Assembly (NCBI GenBank): GCA_015057705.1 | Contig: SVDU01000021.1 | Span: 1 to 64,000 of the forward strand | DNA: 64,000 bases | Reading direction: 5' to 3' | Source: Paenibacillaceae bacterium | GTDB taxonomy: Bacteria; Bacillota; Clostridia; Lachnospirales; Lachnospiraceae | Shown here: piece after piece, positions 7,917 to 16,836 of the stretch | How the letters are laid out: each line of letters starts with the position of its first letter | Position numbering within the stretch: the stretch's first letter is position 1 | The notes under the pieces: generated by a model | What the model saw: the letters and a program-made list of their open reading frames with translations, nothing else | Databases searched by the model: none | What the model was told of the DNA's origin: nothing | Made by a program: the position numbers and the translations under genes

Positions 7917-9209
7917 ATGTCATTTATTGATATTCTTGCAATCTATTCCATCTTTGCTATCTGGGGGCTGCTGTTCATAAATATTCTGCTCTCTATAGGC
8001 GGTTATATCTACATTATGAGAATGTACCGCACAGATGGACATCATACGGTTTTGGAGTACCCAATCGTAACGGTTATGGTTCCTGCCCATAATGAAAGTA
8101 TTGTGTTGAAAAAAACCATGGAGGCTTTAATAAAATTTGATTATCCCAAGGACCGGTATGAGATCATCGTTGTTAATGACAACTCTACCGATGATTCTGC
8201 TCAGGTCTTAAAAACCATTCAGCATAACAATCCGTCTGCCAAAATTATAGTAATCAATACAGACCCGGTAGTGGGGGGGAAAGGAAAATCCAATGCATTA
8301 AATATTGCACTATCGGTGGCATCAGGTTCTGTCATTGCTATTTATGATGCAGATAATACACCGGAGAAGCAGGCTCTAAAGATTCTCGTGGAAAATCTCA
8401 TGTCAGACGATAAGCTGGGTGCAGTGATAGGTAAGTTCCGAACCAGAAATAAATATGCATCTTTACTGACAAGATTTGTAAACATTGAGACTTTGGCTTA
8501 TCAGTGCATGAACCAGGCGGGGAGATATTTCTTTTTCAAACTGTGCACCATTCCCGGAACTAATTATGTGATAAGGCGTGAATTAATTGACCAGATGGGG
8601 GGCTGGGATGTAAATGCACTTGCAGAAGATACAGAAATCAGTTTTCGTCTGTACAGAATGGGCTATTATATTAAATTTATTCCTCAGGCAGTCACCTGGG
8701 AGCAGGAGCCACAGAAACTGAAGCAATGGTTTAAGCAGAGAACCCGGTGGGTAAAAGGCAATTTATATGTATTAAAAAGCAATTTTAAATATGCCTTCGA
8801 TCCCCATGCAGGAATCATGAGGCTGGATGTGATCTATTACGCTCTGGTTTACCTGCTGATGTTCAGCTCTCTTATTTTTTCGGATATTATTTTTGTCATT
8901 GGCATTCTGGGGCTTGGTCATGTGACCTTAGGGGGATTTTCCTCTTTGCTGTGGGAAATGGCAATTTTGCTGTTCGTTTTAAATGTAGCAATTACCTTAT
9001 CGGTGGAAAGAAATGAATTCAATTTAAATAATATACTTCTCACCTTTGTCATGCTATTTACTTATGCAAAAATGTGGGTTCTGGTTGTAGCAAATGGCAT
9101 GATTCAGGGAATCCGGGATGCGCTCTATCAAAAAGAAGTTGTCTGGGACAAGACGGAACGCTTTGAGGAAATAACAGAGAAAGCCGTAAAAAATACGAAG
9201 CAGGTTTGA
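7917..9209 (+). CDS. Processive GT2 polysaccharide synthase (YdaM/PssA/BcsA-like)
   Basis: Membrane-embedded processive glycosyltransferase. One N-terminal helix is followed by the GT-A core with D88 (VVNDNSTDD), D144-A-D146, E237-D238 and the processivity motif Q274-R-T-R-W278, then about four membrane helices. There is no PilZ domain, so c-di-GMP control would have to come from a partner, most simply the degenerate GGDEF protein two genes upstream. I prefer ATG 7917 (GGGAGAG four bases before) to 7899, which overlaps the previous stop. In Bacillus and Listeria the homologous synthases sit with YdaN/PssB-type BcsB partners, as here. wecB at the operon's end points to ManNAc in the polymer. 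Confidence 0.9.
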   Translation: MSFIDILAIYSIFAIWGLLFINILLSIGGYIYIMRMYRTDGHHTVLEYPIVTVMVPAHNESIVLKKTMEALIKFDYPKDRYEIIVVNDNSTDDSAQVLKTIQHNNPSAKIIVINTDPVVGGKGKSNALNIALSVASGSVIAIYDADNTPEKQALKILVENLMSDDKLGAVIGKFRTRNKYASLLTRFVNIETLAYQCMNQAGRYFFFKLCTIPGTNYVIRRELIDQMGGWDVNALAEDTEISFRLYRMGYYIKFIPQAVTWEQEPQKLKQWFKQRTRWVKGNLYVLKSNFKYAFDPHAGIMRLDVIYYALVYLLMFSSLIFSDIIFVIGILGLGHVTLGGFSSLLWEMAILLFVLNVAITLSVERNEFNLNNILLTFVMLFTYAKMWVLVVANGMIQGIRDALYQKEVVWDKTERFEEITEKAVKNTKQV

Positions 9210-9227
9210 AAATAAGGAGAGACGACA

Positions 9228-11504
9228 ATGACAACGTTGATGGATATAGTTAAGAAGAAAATAAAGAGGCCGGGGAAAATATCCGCAGCCTGTCTGATGC
9301 TGTTTGTCCTGATGATGACCCCTCTGGCAGCGTACGGTTATAGCGTCAATGCTGGGGGACTTAGTAATGCCCCGGAAAAAAGACAGCCTGAAAAGACAGA
9401 CTCCAAAAAAGAGGATGAGATCCATCTTCTTCCTGTTGCAGAGCCTGAATCTGCTCCATTACCAGATCAGAATGAGCCCGTATATGAACCGGTCAGTCAT
9501 ACCCAGGACAACTTTTTTTACAGGAAAACTCTAAAAGGTATTTATTCTTCCACGGATCTGTATTTTTATGTGGAAGATTACTGGGATACAAAATATGTAT
9601 ATGCAAAAATTCAGTATGATGTAAGCCAGCTCATTGAGAGCACTGCCTCATCTGTTACCTTTACCATCAACGATATCCCCCTCCAGTCTTACAAGCTGGA
9701 GTATAAAGACGGCAATTCCCAGATTCTGTATGTAAAAATCCCCATGGAGCAGGTACGTTCCGGTTATAATTCCTTTTCCATATCTGCTTATGCAAGACTT
9801 TTTGACCAGCAGGGTTGCGTAGATGATTATTCTGATGCCAACTGGCTGGGAATTGCTGACACATCTTATATCAGATGCGGCTACGAAAGCAGGGATCCTG
9901 AGCACAGGATTTCATTTTATCCATATCCGTTTATGTCAACTTATAATCCCACTGGCAAGGGACTTTTCATTGCCGTATCTGATGAAGCTGCGTCAGGAGA
10001 AGTGGCTGCTGCCATGAGCCTGATGGCAGATTTAAGTAAGCAGACAGGAAAAAGAAATGAAATTGAACTATGCCGTATCTCTGATTTAAAGTCCAATAAT
10101 CCTTCCGATACCATACTCATCTCGGATTATAACAATCTGCCTGCCGAGTATAAAGATAAAATGACAAAGGCGCCGGATTCGTCCGGAAATGCAATTGTTA
10201 ATTTTATTGATGATACCAATTTAAGGCCCCTTCTTCTGATTACATCAAATGATGACGCAGGTTTGAAGGAAGCTGCTGACATGCTTATGGATGAAAGCCG
10301 CCGGAAGCAGGAAACCGGAAATCTTGCAGTTGTGGAAAAGGGAAGTGGGGAGCAGGCGGTTAATGCGGCAAAACTAAGTGATCTGACTGCCTGGAATTAC
10401 ACTCTGGAGGATATTATGGGAAGCGGACTTTCCTTTGCAGGACCGTTTCATCAGGAAAAATATGTCTACCTTCCAGTTTCCAGGGATTTTGTTCTGGCAC
10501 AGGGCGGAAAGGTAGTTTTAAAGTTCCGTTACAGTGAAAATCTGGATTTTAAACGATCTCTGATCACTGTATTCTGGGGTGATGTTCCCTGTGCCAGCAA
10601 GCGCCTCAGCCAGGAAAAGGCGTCGGGCGATGAACTGAACTTTGAAATGCCAGCAGATGTCATAGGAACGTCTGCTGCCAGCTTGAAAATATCATTTGAC
10701 TTGGAAATTCCTGATTTAATTTGTACTCCCAGGCAAAGCGATATGCCATGGGCTTATGTATCCAGAGAATCTGCCATATTTTTGCCCCCTGCAGCAGATA
10801 TGAGATTGTCTTTTGATTCCGGAGTTTCTCCTTTTAGCCGGAACGGAAAATTCAATGATGTACTGCTGGTTCTTGGTGATAACCCAACTTCTGTTGAACT
10901 TAATCTGTTGGGACAGACTATGGCAATGCATGGAAGAGAGGCAAAACCCTACGGAACCATACTTGTGAAACGGGCTGGTGAATTTAATAAAGACGACGGG
11001 GATTATAACATCATTACGGCGGGTACACTGTCTGGAAATACGTTTTTAGCCCAGGTTAATAATAATCTGGCATTTCAGTTTTCCCAGGATGGTAATTCCT
11101 TTGAGAGTAATGATCAGCTGATTTTTTCCAGGGATTACGCAGGAAAGATCGGGGTTATGCAGCTGCTAAAATCCCCCTATTCCCTTAACCGGACTCTGCT
11201 GGTACTTGCAGGAAGCAGCCAGGATACCCTTAAGAACCTTGAGGATTACTTAAGAGACAGCAGTAAAAGAGAAGAACTGAAAAAGGATTGTGTGGTGATA
11301 GATGCCAATCAGAATATCACGACTCTTAAGTTTATAAAAGATGAGGAGGTTAAGGAAGGCCCCACTCTGGCAGAGAAACTGGTCCGGAATAAGAAATCCC
11401 TTGTTTTTACAGTCATTGCAACATCAGCTATGTTTCTAATGCTAATTGCCGTAATCATTATTCTGTTGCGGATACGGGTATATAGAAAAAAGAATGAAGA
11501 ATAA
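9228..11504 (+). CDS. BcsB-like exopolysaccharide synthase partner (YdaN/PssB-like)
   Basis: A 758-residue secreted, membrane-tethered protein: signal helix at about 20-38, a Pro/Glu-rich linker, a long beta-rich ectodomain, and one C-terminal membrane helix (about 725-748) followed by a basic tail. The ectodomain has the BcsB layout of alternating carbohydrate-binding jelly rolls and flavodoxin-like folds (YFYVEDYWDTKYVYAKIQYD early, FAGPFHQEKYVYLPVSRDF later). It would guide polymer leaving the synthase. It starts 19 bases after the synthase stop with AAGGAGAG before the ATG. BcsB-family membership rests on architecture and neighbour. Confidence 0.85.
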   Translation: MTTLMDIVKKKIKRPGKISAACLMLFVLMMTPLAAYGYSVNAGGLSNAPEKRQPEKTDSKKEDEIHLLPVAEPESAPLPDQNEPVYEPVSHTQDNFFYRKTLKGIYSSTDLYFYVEDYWDTKYVYAKIQYDVSQLIESTASSVTFTINDIPLQSYKLEYKDGNSQILYVKIPMEQVRSGYNSFSISAYARLFDQQGCVDDYSDANWLGIADTSYIRCGYESRDPEHRISFYPYPFMSTYNPTGKGLFIAVSDEAASGEVAAAMSLMADLSKQTGKRNEIELCRISDLKSNNPSDTILISDYNNLPAEYKDKMTKAPDSSGNAIVNFIDDTNLRPLLLITSNDDAGLKEAADMLMDESRRKQETGNLAVVEKGSGEQAVNAAKLSDLTAWNYTLEDIMGSGLSFAGPFHQEKYVYLPVSRDFVLAQGGKVVLKFRYSENLDFKRSLITVFWGDVPCASKRLSQEKASGDELNFEMPADVIGTSAASLKISFDLEIPDLICTPRQSDMPWAYVSRESAIFLPPAADMRLSFDSGVSPFSRNGKFNDVLLVLGDNPTSVELNLLGQTMAMHGREAKPYGTILVKRAGEFNKDDGDYNIITAGTLSGNTFLAQVNNNLAFQFSQDGNSFESNDQLIFSRDYAGKIGVMQLLKSPYSLNRTLLVLAGSSQDTLKNLEDYLRDSSKREELKKDCVVIDANQNITTLKFIKDEEVKEGPTLAEKLVRNKKSLVFTVIATSAMFLMLIAVIIILLRIRVYRKKNEE

Positions 11505-11536
11505 GCAGATAATTTGGGAAAGGGGTGAAGAAAAGG

Positions 11537-13501
11537 ATGAGATTAGAGAAAAACTGGTTTTATCATTTCTGCATTGCGTTATCAATTGCAGGTATGGGCT
11601 ACATCCTCATTGCAGGCGTTTCCGATGCTCAGGGAAATCAGGAATATCCTTATGTAATGAAAGGAATGCTCATTCTCATCTTCTTCCTCACCTGGGCAGG
11701 AGTAAACTTTTTAGCGCTGCTGTCTGCCAGGCTTTCCATTACCGAAAAGCTTAAAAAATATCATAATTACCTTTTGGCTGTGGAAGTAATTTATGTCATT
11801 CTTATTCTGATTCTGGCATTTGCCGCCAGACTTTTCGTCATACGGAATCTGCCCATGGAACCGGCATCTGATTATAAAACCTATTACGAGATAGCTGGAA
11901 TGTTAAAGGAAGGGGTTCTGCAGGAAAAGGGAGAAGGCTATTGTAACTATATTGGGATGTTTCCCCATATACTGGGTTACTGCTATATTTTAAAAACTAT
12001 TTTTGTTGTATTTGGAACCAGAGTCTGGAACGGACAGATAGCAAATGTCTTGTTCTCCGTAGGAACGGTTTATCTTATTTACAGGATTGCCAGAAGGCTG
12101 GGAGGGAGAATGGCAGGGCTTACAGCACTTACAGCGTCAGCATTCTGGCCCTCCCAGATCCTTTACGTCAACATGCTTGCAGCCGAATATTCCTTTTCAT
12201 TTTTCTTATACCTGTGTGTACTGCTTTTTCTTCATTTAGTCATGGATTATGATGGCGCAACAAAGCATGGGGTCAGAGGAGTTCTTTTTCATATTGTCCT
12301 TGGCTGTCTGATTGCAGTGACTGCGGCAATTCGTCCAATGGCTGTAATATTATTAATTGCTATCCTTATATTTTTGATTCCTCTTAAGTCCAAATTACCG
12401 GAGATACCACACAACAGCATTTCTGTCTGGGTAAGGTTTCTGGCCAGGGGGTTTATGAGGGCAGCGCTCATGGTGCTGGCCTATATGGCGGTATCCAGTG
12501 TTCTTAATACAGATATAGAACTCACCATTAATAAATCAACACCTTCCTTTAGCCAGTCCTTTGGCTATAATCTTTTGGTAGGACTTAATCAGGAATCAAG
12601 CGGGGTATGGAATGAAGAAGATTCCAGGTATTTATATGAGAATCTGGAACGGACCGGTTCGCCCATAGAAGCACAGATTGCGTGCCGGAATCTGGCATTA
12701 AAGCGGTTGTCTGCAGAACCAGGGGGAATATTTAACCTGTTTATAAAAAAATACGAATTGCTGTGGGAAAATGATAATTATGGGGCTGACTGGAATCTGG
12801 CCTTTTTAAAAGAGCAAAATGAACTGACTCCAGACAGGGAAGTATTTCTCAATCAGGCAAAAAGTGCCAGCCAGATTGTTTATATGGTGGCTGTGCTCTT
12901 CTCTTTTCTGACGCTGATTTATCTGCTGCAAAGAAAGGCATCCTCTCTTTATGTTCTGGTTCTGGTTTATTTAGGGACAGCTGCCATGCATCTTATGGTT
13001 GAAAGCCAGAATCGTTATCACTTTCATATTTTGCCTGTATTTATAATTGTTTCATCTGTAGGGATAAAATATATTTTTGAAAATGCTGTAACATTTGTAA
13101 ATACTTCGGATTGGGAACGGCAGCAGAAAAATGAACAACAGATCAGAGAAGCGACTGTATTAAAACAATTTGAATTAGAAGAACATAAAGCCATTGAACA
13201 GCGATATAAAAGTATGACCAATGCTTTTGATATGCAATCAGCCATTTTAAACGGCAATGTTACTGTTACTGTTTCAGAAGCTTATACCCAACCCGATCCA
13301 TTTATGAAAGAAAAAAACAAGGTCTCTGCCGCTGAGACATCTCCAAAGATATCACAGGAAAAAGAAACAGAGAAAATGATAAAGAAGGAGCCGGCGAGAT
13401 TGGGGCATTCCGATTTAGAGGAGCTTATTCTGGAACTGGAAGAGATTGCAGAGACAGGAAAGGTGCCAAATGAACATGACGAAAGGGGACATTCGGTATG
13501 A
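11537..13501 (+). CDS. GT-C-type membrane glycosyltransferase (PMT/ArnT-like) with long cytoplasmic tail
   Basis: About 654 residues. Some ten membrane helices span the first 510 residues; the first large loop carries the acidic motif EPASDYKTYYE typical of GT-C enzymes that use polyprenyl-phosphate sugars. After the last helix a charged, Glu/Lys-rich tail of about 140 residues (from about 515) is predicted to be cytoplasmic and partly helical, which is not usual for the family. I use ATG 11537 with AGGGGTG nine bases upstream, rather than GTG 11525. Its end overlaps the next start (ATGA). It is the second GT-C gene of the operon, so two kinds of side group or two steps of one decoration are possible. 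Confidence 0.75.
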   Translation: MRLEKNWFYHFCIALSIAGMGYILIAGVSDAQGNQEYPYVMKGMLILIFFLTWAGVNFLALLSARLSITEKLKKYHNYLLAVEVIYVILILILAFAARLFVIRNLPMEPASDYKTYYEIAGMLKEGVLQEKGEGYCNYIGMFPHILGYCYILKTIFVVFGTRVWNGQIANVLFSVGTVYLIYRIARRLGGRMAGLTALTASAFWPSQILYVNMLAAEYSFSFFLYLCVLLFLHLVMDYDGATKHGVRGVLFHIVLGCLIAVTAAIRPMAVILLIAILIFLIPLKSKLPEIPHNSISVWVRFLARGFMRAALMVLAYMAVSSVLNTDIELTINKSTPSFSQSFGYNLLVGLNQESSGVWNEEDSRYLYENLERTGSPIEAQIACRNLALKRLSAEPGGIFNLFIKKYELLWENDNYGADWNLAFLKEQNELTPDREVFLNQAKSASQIVYMVAVLFSFLTLIYLLQRKASSLYVLVLVYLGTAAMHLMVESQNRYHFHILPVFIIVSSVGIKYIFENAVTFVNTSDWERQQKNEQQIREATVLKQFELEEHKAIEQRYKSMTNAFDMQSAILNGNVTVTVSEAYTQPDPFMKEKNKVSAAETSPKISQEKETEKMIKKEPARLGHSDLEELILELEEIAETGKVPNEHDERGHSV

Positions 13502-15117
13502 AAAAAGCCCTTCCGCGAAGCAGGGTGGAAAAGGTATTAATTATCATCCTCTGCATCCTTACGGTATTTACTGCAGGGGGTCTTCTTTTCCTGTCTCACT
13601 ATTTCAATAAGGAGGAAGAATTGTTAAAGAATCAGAGGGAAAGTGCAGATGAAACTTCTCTTGATGATATCACGGCGATTTTTCCAGAATACTGCAATAT
13701 CAATGAGAAAATTCCTGACATCCGTTTTACTGATGAATCAGGAGGTATAGTGACAATGAAAGATTTCGAGGGAAAGCCGGCTATAATAACCTTCTGGGCC
13801 AGCTGGTGTCCGGATTGCAGAAAAGAACTTTCTCATATCAGGGAATTTATAAATACCTCAAAGAATTATGGCGACATCAATTATATTCTTATAAATAGAA
13901 CAGATAATAAAAAGGAAACCAAAGAAACAGCAAAAAAGTATCTGTCTGAACAGGGCATTACCATGAATACTTACTATGATGAAGGTATGACCGCCTATCA
14001 GGAGCTTGGCCTTCATACCATCCCGACCACATTGTTTCTGGACGAGCATGGAGTGATCCGGTCATGGAGTATCAAGCCAATTGAAAAGACCTCTGTATTT
14101 GAAGGATATTTAAAAGATCTGGCAGAAGGAAGCGGGAAGGTGACCGGGAATTTTGTACTGAATCATCTCATGGATGACCGGGGAGGAGTTCATACAATTT
14201 ATGATCCAGAGGCAGACAGTGCCATAAAAAGCGATGTTCTAAGCGAAACTCAGGGTGTGATGCTGGAATATGCGTTACTTCGGAAGGATCAGAAGCTATT
14301 TGAAAAAATTCTCTCTTATATTAACAAAGTAATGCGGGTAAATGGTATAACCGGGTGGATCGTCAGCAATGATAAGCCATCAGAAGTGAATTCGCTTTTA
14401 GATGACTTACGAATTCTGGGTGCACTGCTCTCGGCTAATAATTTATGGGGTGGTTATGACCAGTTAATAGCCAATTATACAGATGAAATTGCAAAATATG
14501 GAATTCACAATAGAAATTATGTGGATTTCTATGATTCCGGTTATAAAAAATATGCTGACCGCTTTACTCTCTGTTATGGAGACTTACCGGTTATGTCCCG
14601 GCTGACGACCCTGGATGACCGTTTTACACAGCCTTATGAGTCAGCAAAAAAAATAATTCTTGGGGGAAAAATAAGTGAAGGGTTTCCTCTGTACTACAGT
14701 TGGTATGATTATAATAAAAACTCTTATGTTTCTGATGATTTAAATACTGCAGAAGCGATGGTCACGCTGCTTCACCTGGCAGAGGCTGGTTTGCTGGCGG
14801 ATGATTCCATTGCCTGGCTAAAAACGCAAATGGATGCAGGGGGTGTAAAAGCACGATACAAAACAGATGGAACGGTAGTGGAAGGTTATAATTATGATTC
14901 AACGGCTGTTTATGCGCTGATTGCCATGATTGGGGAAATAGAAGGAGATAAAAAACTCCAGGGAAAAGCTCTGAAGAAGATGGAAAAAATGAGGATTATG
15001 GATACCGCTTATCCCTATTACGGTGCATTTGGAATGGAAGATGGAAGCGGCATCACATCCTTTGATCAGGTTATGGCAATGCTGGCTTATGAGTATACTG
15101 GAAAAACGGCAGACTGA
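13498..15117 (+). CDS. Thioredoxin-like (TlpA) domain fused to GH8-like (alpha/alpha)6 hydrolase domain
   Basis: A 539-residue protein anchored by one N-terminal helix (about 11-32). Residues about 70-210 are a TlpA/ResA-type thioredoxin fold with the redox pair C104-P-D-C107 (ASWCPDC) and the cis-proline loop GLHTIPTTLF. From about 215 to the end is a helical-barrel domain like glycoside hydrolase family 8: S249-E250-T-Q-G253 matches the SEGQG-type motif with the acid Glu, D302-D303 (LLDDLRILGALL) matches the next conserved Asp, and D467 (NYDSTAVYAL) is a candidate base. B. subtilis YdaJ and Listeria PssC are lone GH8-like enzymes in the same kind of operon; I do not know of a thioredoxin fusion. 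Start overlaps the previous stop. Likely trims or releases polymer outside the membrane. Confidence 0.8.
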   Translation: MKKALPRSRVEKVLIIILCILTVFTAGGLLFLSHYFNKEEELLKNQRESADETSLDDITAIFPEYCNINEKIPDIRFTDESGGIVTMKDFEGKPAIITFWASWCPDCRKELSHIREFINTSKNYGDINYILINRTDNKKETKETAKKYLSEQGITMNTYYDEGMTAYQELGLHTIPTTLFLDEHGVIRSWSIKPIEKTSVFEGYLKDLAEGSGKVTGNFVLNHLMDDRGGVHTIYDPEADSAIKSDVLSETQGVMLEYALLRKDQKLFEKILSYINKVMRVNGITGWIVSNDKPSEVNSLLDDLRILGALLSANNLWGGYDQLIANYTDEIAKYGIHNRNYVDFYDSGYKKYADRFTLCYGDLPVMSRLTTLDDRFTQPYESAKKIILGGKISEGFPLYYSWYDYNKNSYVSDDLNTAEAMVTLLHLAEAGLLADDSIAWLKTQMDAGGVKARYKTDGTVVEGYNYDSTAVYALIAMIGEIEGDKKLQGKALKKMEKMRIMDTAYPYYGAFGMEDGSGITSFDQVMAMLAYEYTGKTAD

Positions 15118-15159
15118 CTGAATTGGCAAAATTAATTAACTAAAAAGGAGTTTTGTGCC

Positions 15160-16266
15160 ATGAAGAATATCATGCTGGTATTTGGGACAAGACCAGAGGC
15201 CATTAAAATGTGCCCTCTGGTAATTGAGTTGAGAGGCAGGAAAGAAGCAAGGGTTTGCGTCTGTGTAACAGGTCAGCATAAATCCATGTTAAAGCAGGTT
15301 TTAGATGGGTTTTCAATTAATCCGGACTATGATCTTTCCATTATGAAAGATAAGCAGACACTTTTTGAAATTACTGTAAATATTTTAAATAAGATTCGTG
15401 AGGTTCTGGAAAAAGAAAAGCCAGACGTGGTGCTGGTTCATGGTGATACTTCCACGGCATTTGTCTGTGCCCTTGCCTGCTTTTATCTGCAGATTCCGGT
15501 GGGGCATGTAGAGGCCGGATTAAGAACCTATGATATTTATTCCCCTTATCCTGAGGAATTTAACAGACAGGCCATTGGTATTATTGCAAACTATCACTTT
15601 GCTCCCACGGAAAAAGCCAGGGAGAATTTAATTTCTGAGGGTAAGAATCCTTCTGCCATATTTGTTACAGGGAATACAGGAATTGATGCATTAAAAACCA
15701 CGGTGAGAGCGGACTACAGCCATGAGCTTTTAACGTGGTCTTTGGGAAGCAAGCTGATCTTACTGACTGTTCACCGAAGGGAAAATGTAGGGGAACCTAT
15801 GAGACAGATTTTTCGTGCTGTCAAACGGATTACTGAGGCACATCCTGAGGTTAAGGTTATTTATCCCATTCACTTAAACCCACGTGTCAGGGAAATCGCT
15901 GGTTCTGTATTAGGGGGAGAGGAACGGATTCGTCTGATTGAACCCCTGGATGTAATTGATTTTCATAATTTTATGGCGAGAGCAGATCTTATTTTAACGG
16001 ATAGCGGGGGTATACAGGAAGAAGCGCCAAGCCTGGGAAAACCGGTACTTGTTCTTCGCAAATCAACAGAGCGGCCGGAAGGAGTTGATTCTGGGGCGCT
16101 GCTTTTGGTTGGGATTGAAGAAGAATGTATTTACGAAGCCGTAACACGTTTACTGGCTGATAATAGGCTCTATAACAGGATGCGCAGTGCAGATAATCCC
16201 TATGGTGATGGAGAAGCAAGCAGAAGAATTGCAGATATTTTACTGGGAAAGAAAGAAAACAAATAG
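15160..16266 (+). CDS. wecB: UDP-N-acetylglucosamine 2-epimerase (non-hydrolysing)
   Basis: A 368-residue cytoplasmic enzyme interconverting UDP-GlcNAc and UDP-ManNAc. Full length for the family, with FGTRPEAIKM at the N-terminus, HGDTSTAF, VEAGLRTYD with the PYPEEFNRQ motif, TVHRRENVG, and TDSGGIQEEAPSLGKPVLVLR near the C-terminus. A strong AAAAAGGAG lies nine bases before the ATG. It follows the GH8-like gene by 42 bases and a hairpin comes after it, so it is probably the last gene of the exopolysaccharide operon. It would supply UDP-ManNAc to the synthase, in line with the ManNAc polymer made by Listeria Pss; it could also serve wall teichoic acid. Confidence 0.93.
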   Translation: MKNIMLVFGTRPEAIKMCPLVIELRGRKEARVCVCVTGQHKSMLKQVLDGFSINPDYDLSIMKDKQTLFEITVNILNKIREVLEKEKPDVVLVHGDTSTAFVCALACFYLQIPVGHVEAGLRTYDIYSPYPEEFNRQAIGIIANYHFAPTEKARENLISEGKNPSAIFVTGNTGIDALKTTVRADYSHELLTWSLGSKLILLTVHRRENVGEPMRQIFRAVKRITEAHPEVKVIYPIHLNPRVREIAGSVLGGEERIRLIEPLDVIDFHNFMARADLILTDSGGIQEEAPSLGKPVLVLRKSTERPEGVDSGALLLVGIEEECIYEAVTRLLADNRLYNRMRSADNPYGDGEASRRIADILLGKKENK

Positions 16267-16303
16267 TACAGGTTCTGCATGTAAAACATGGAAAGCCTGT
16301 ACT
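16265..16303. terminator. Hairpin between convergent wecB and mgsA
   Basis: Arms AGTACAGG / CCTGTACT enclose a further small stem (ATGT / ACAT). Flanks are AT-rich on both sides but neither has a long T run, so it may act weakly in both directions. Confidence 0.5.
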
Positions 16304-16316
16304 ATTATTAATGAAC

Positions 16317-16793
16317 TTATAATGTTTTTGCTCTGTCTGCGATATTCTTATTAAAGTTAATCACCTGATGCTCATAGGTATTTTCCATGAGAGGAGAGGT
16401 AATAATGAAATCAGCAGTTGCTCTGGTGTTGGCCATGGGAATATCATAAACCTGGGCAATTCGAAGCAGTGCCTTTACATCCGGGTCATGAGGCTGTGCA
16501 GTCAATGGATCGGAGAAGAAGATAACCAGATCAATCCGGCCCTCTACAATCTTTGCACCAATCTGCTGGTCACCGCCTAAAGGACCGCTGTTATAGCCTT
16601 TTACCGGAAGGCCTGTCTGATCTGTGATCATGCGGGCAGTCGTACCAGTACCGCACAGAGTGTGGTTTTTTAAGGTCTCCTTATGCTCGATGCACCATTC
16701 GATTAATGCACGTTTCTCATTATCATGGGCAATCAGCGCAATGTTTTTTTGCTTTTGAAGCGTCAGTGTAATAAAATCTTCCTGTAACATCAT
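16317..16793 (-). CDS. mgsA: Methylglyoxal synthase
   Basis: A 158-residue cytoplasmic enzyme converting dihydroxyacetone phosphate to methylglyoxal and phosphate, a bypass that relieves sugar-phosphate stress. Family motifs are intact: ALIAHDNEK at the N-terminus, the phosphate loop CGTGTTARM, SGPLGGDQQIG with the catalytic Asp, and FFSDPLTAQPHDPDVKALLR. AGGAGG lies very close to the first ATG, so the second ATG three bases on (16790) may be used. It lies just downstream of the BTAD regulator gene on the same strand with a 43-base gap and could be read from the same promoter. Confidence 0.95.
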   Translation of the reverse strand: MMLQEDFITLTLQKQKNIALIAHDNEKRALIEWCIEHKETLKNHTLCGTGTTARMITDQTGLPVKGYNSGPLGGDQQIGAKIVEGRIDLVIFFSDPLTAQPHDPDVKALLRIAQVYDIPMANTRATADFIITSPLMENTYEHQVINFNKNIADRAKTL

Positions 16794-16836
16794 AGTCCTC
16801 CTGTTGTAGGTATTAATAAGAGTAGTAGTACCTCAT

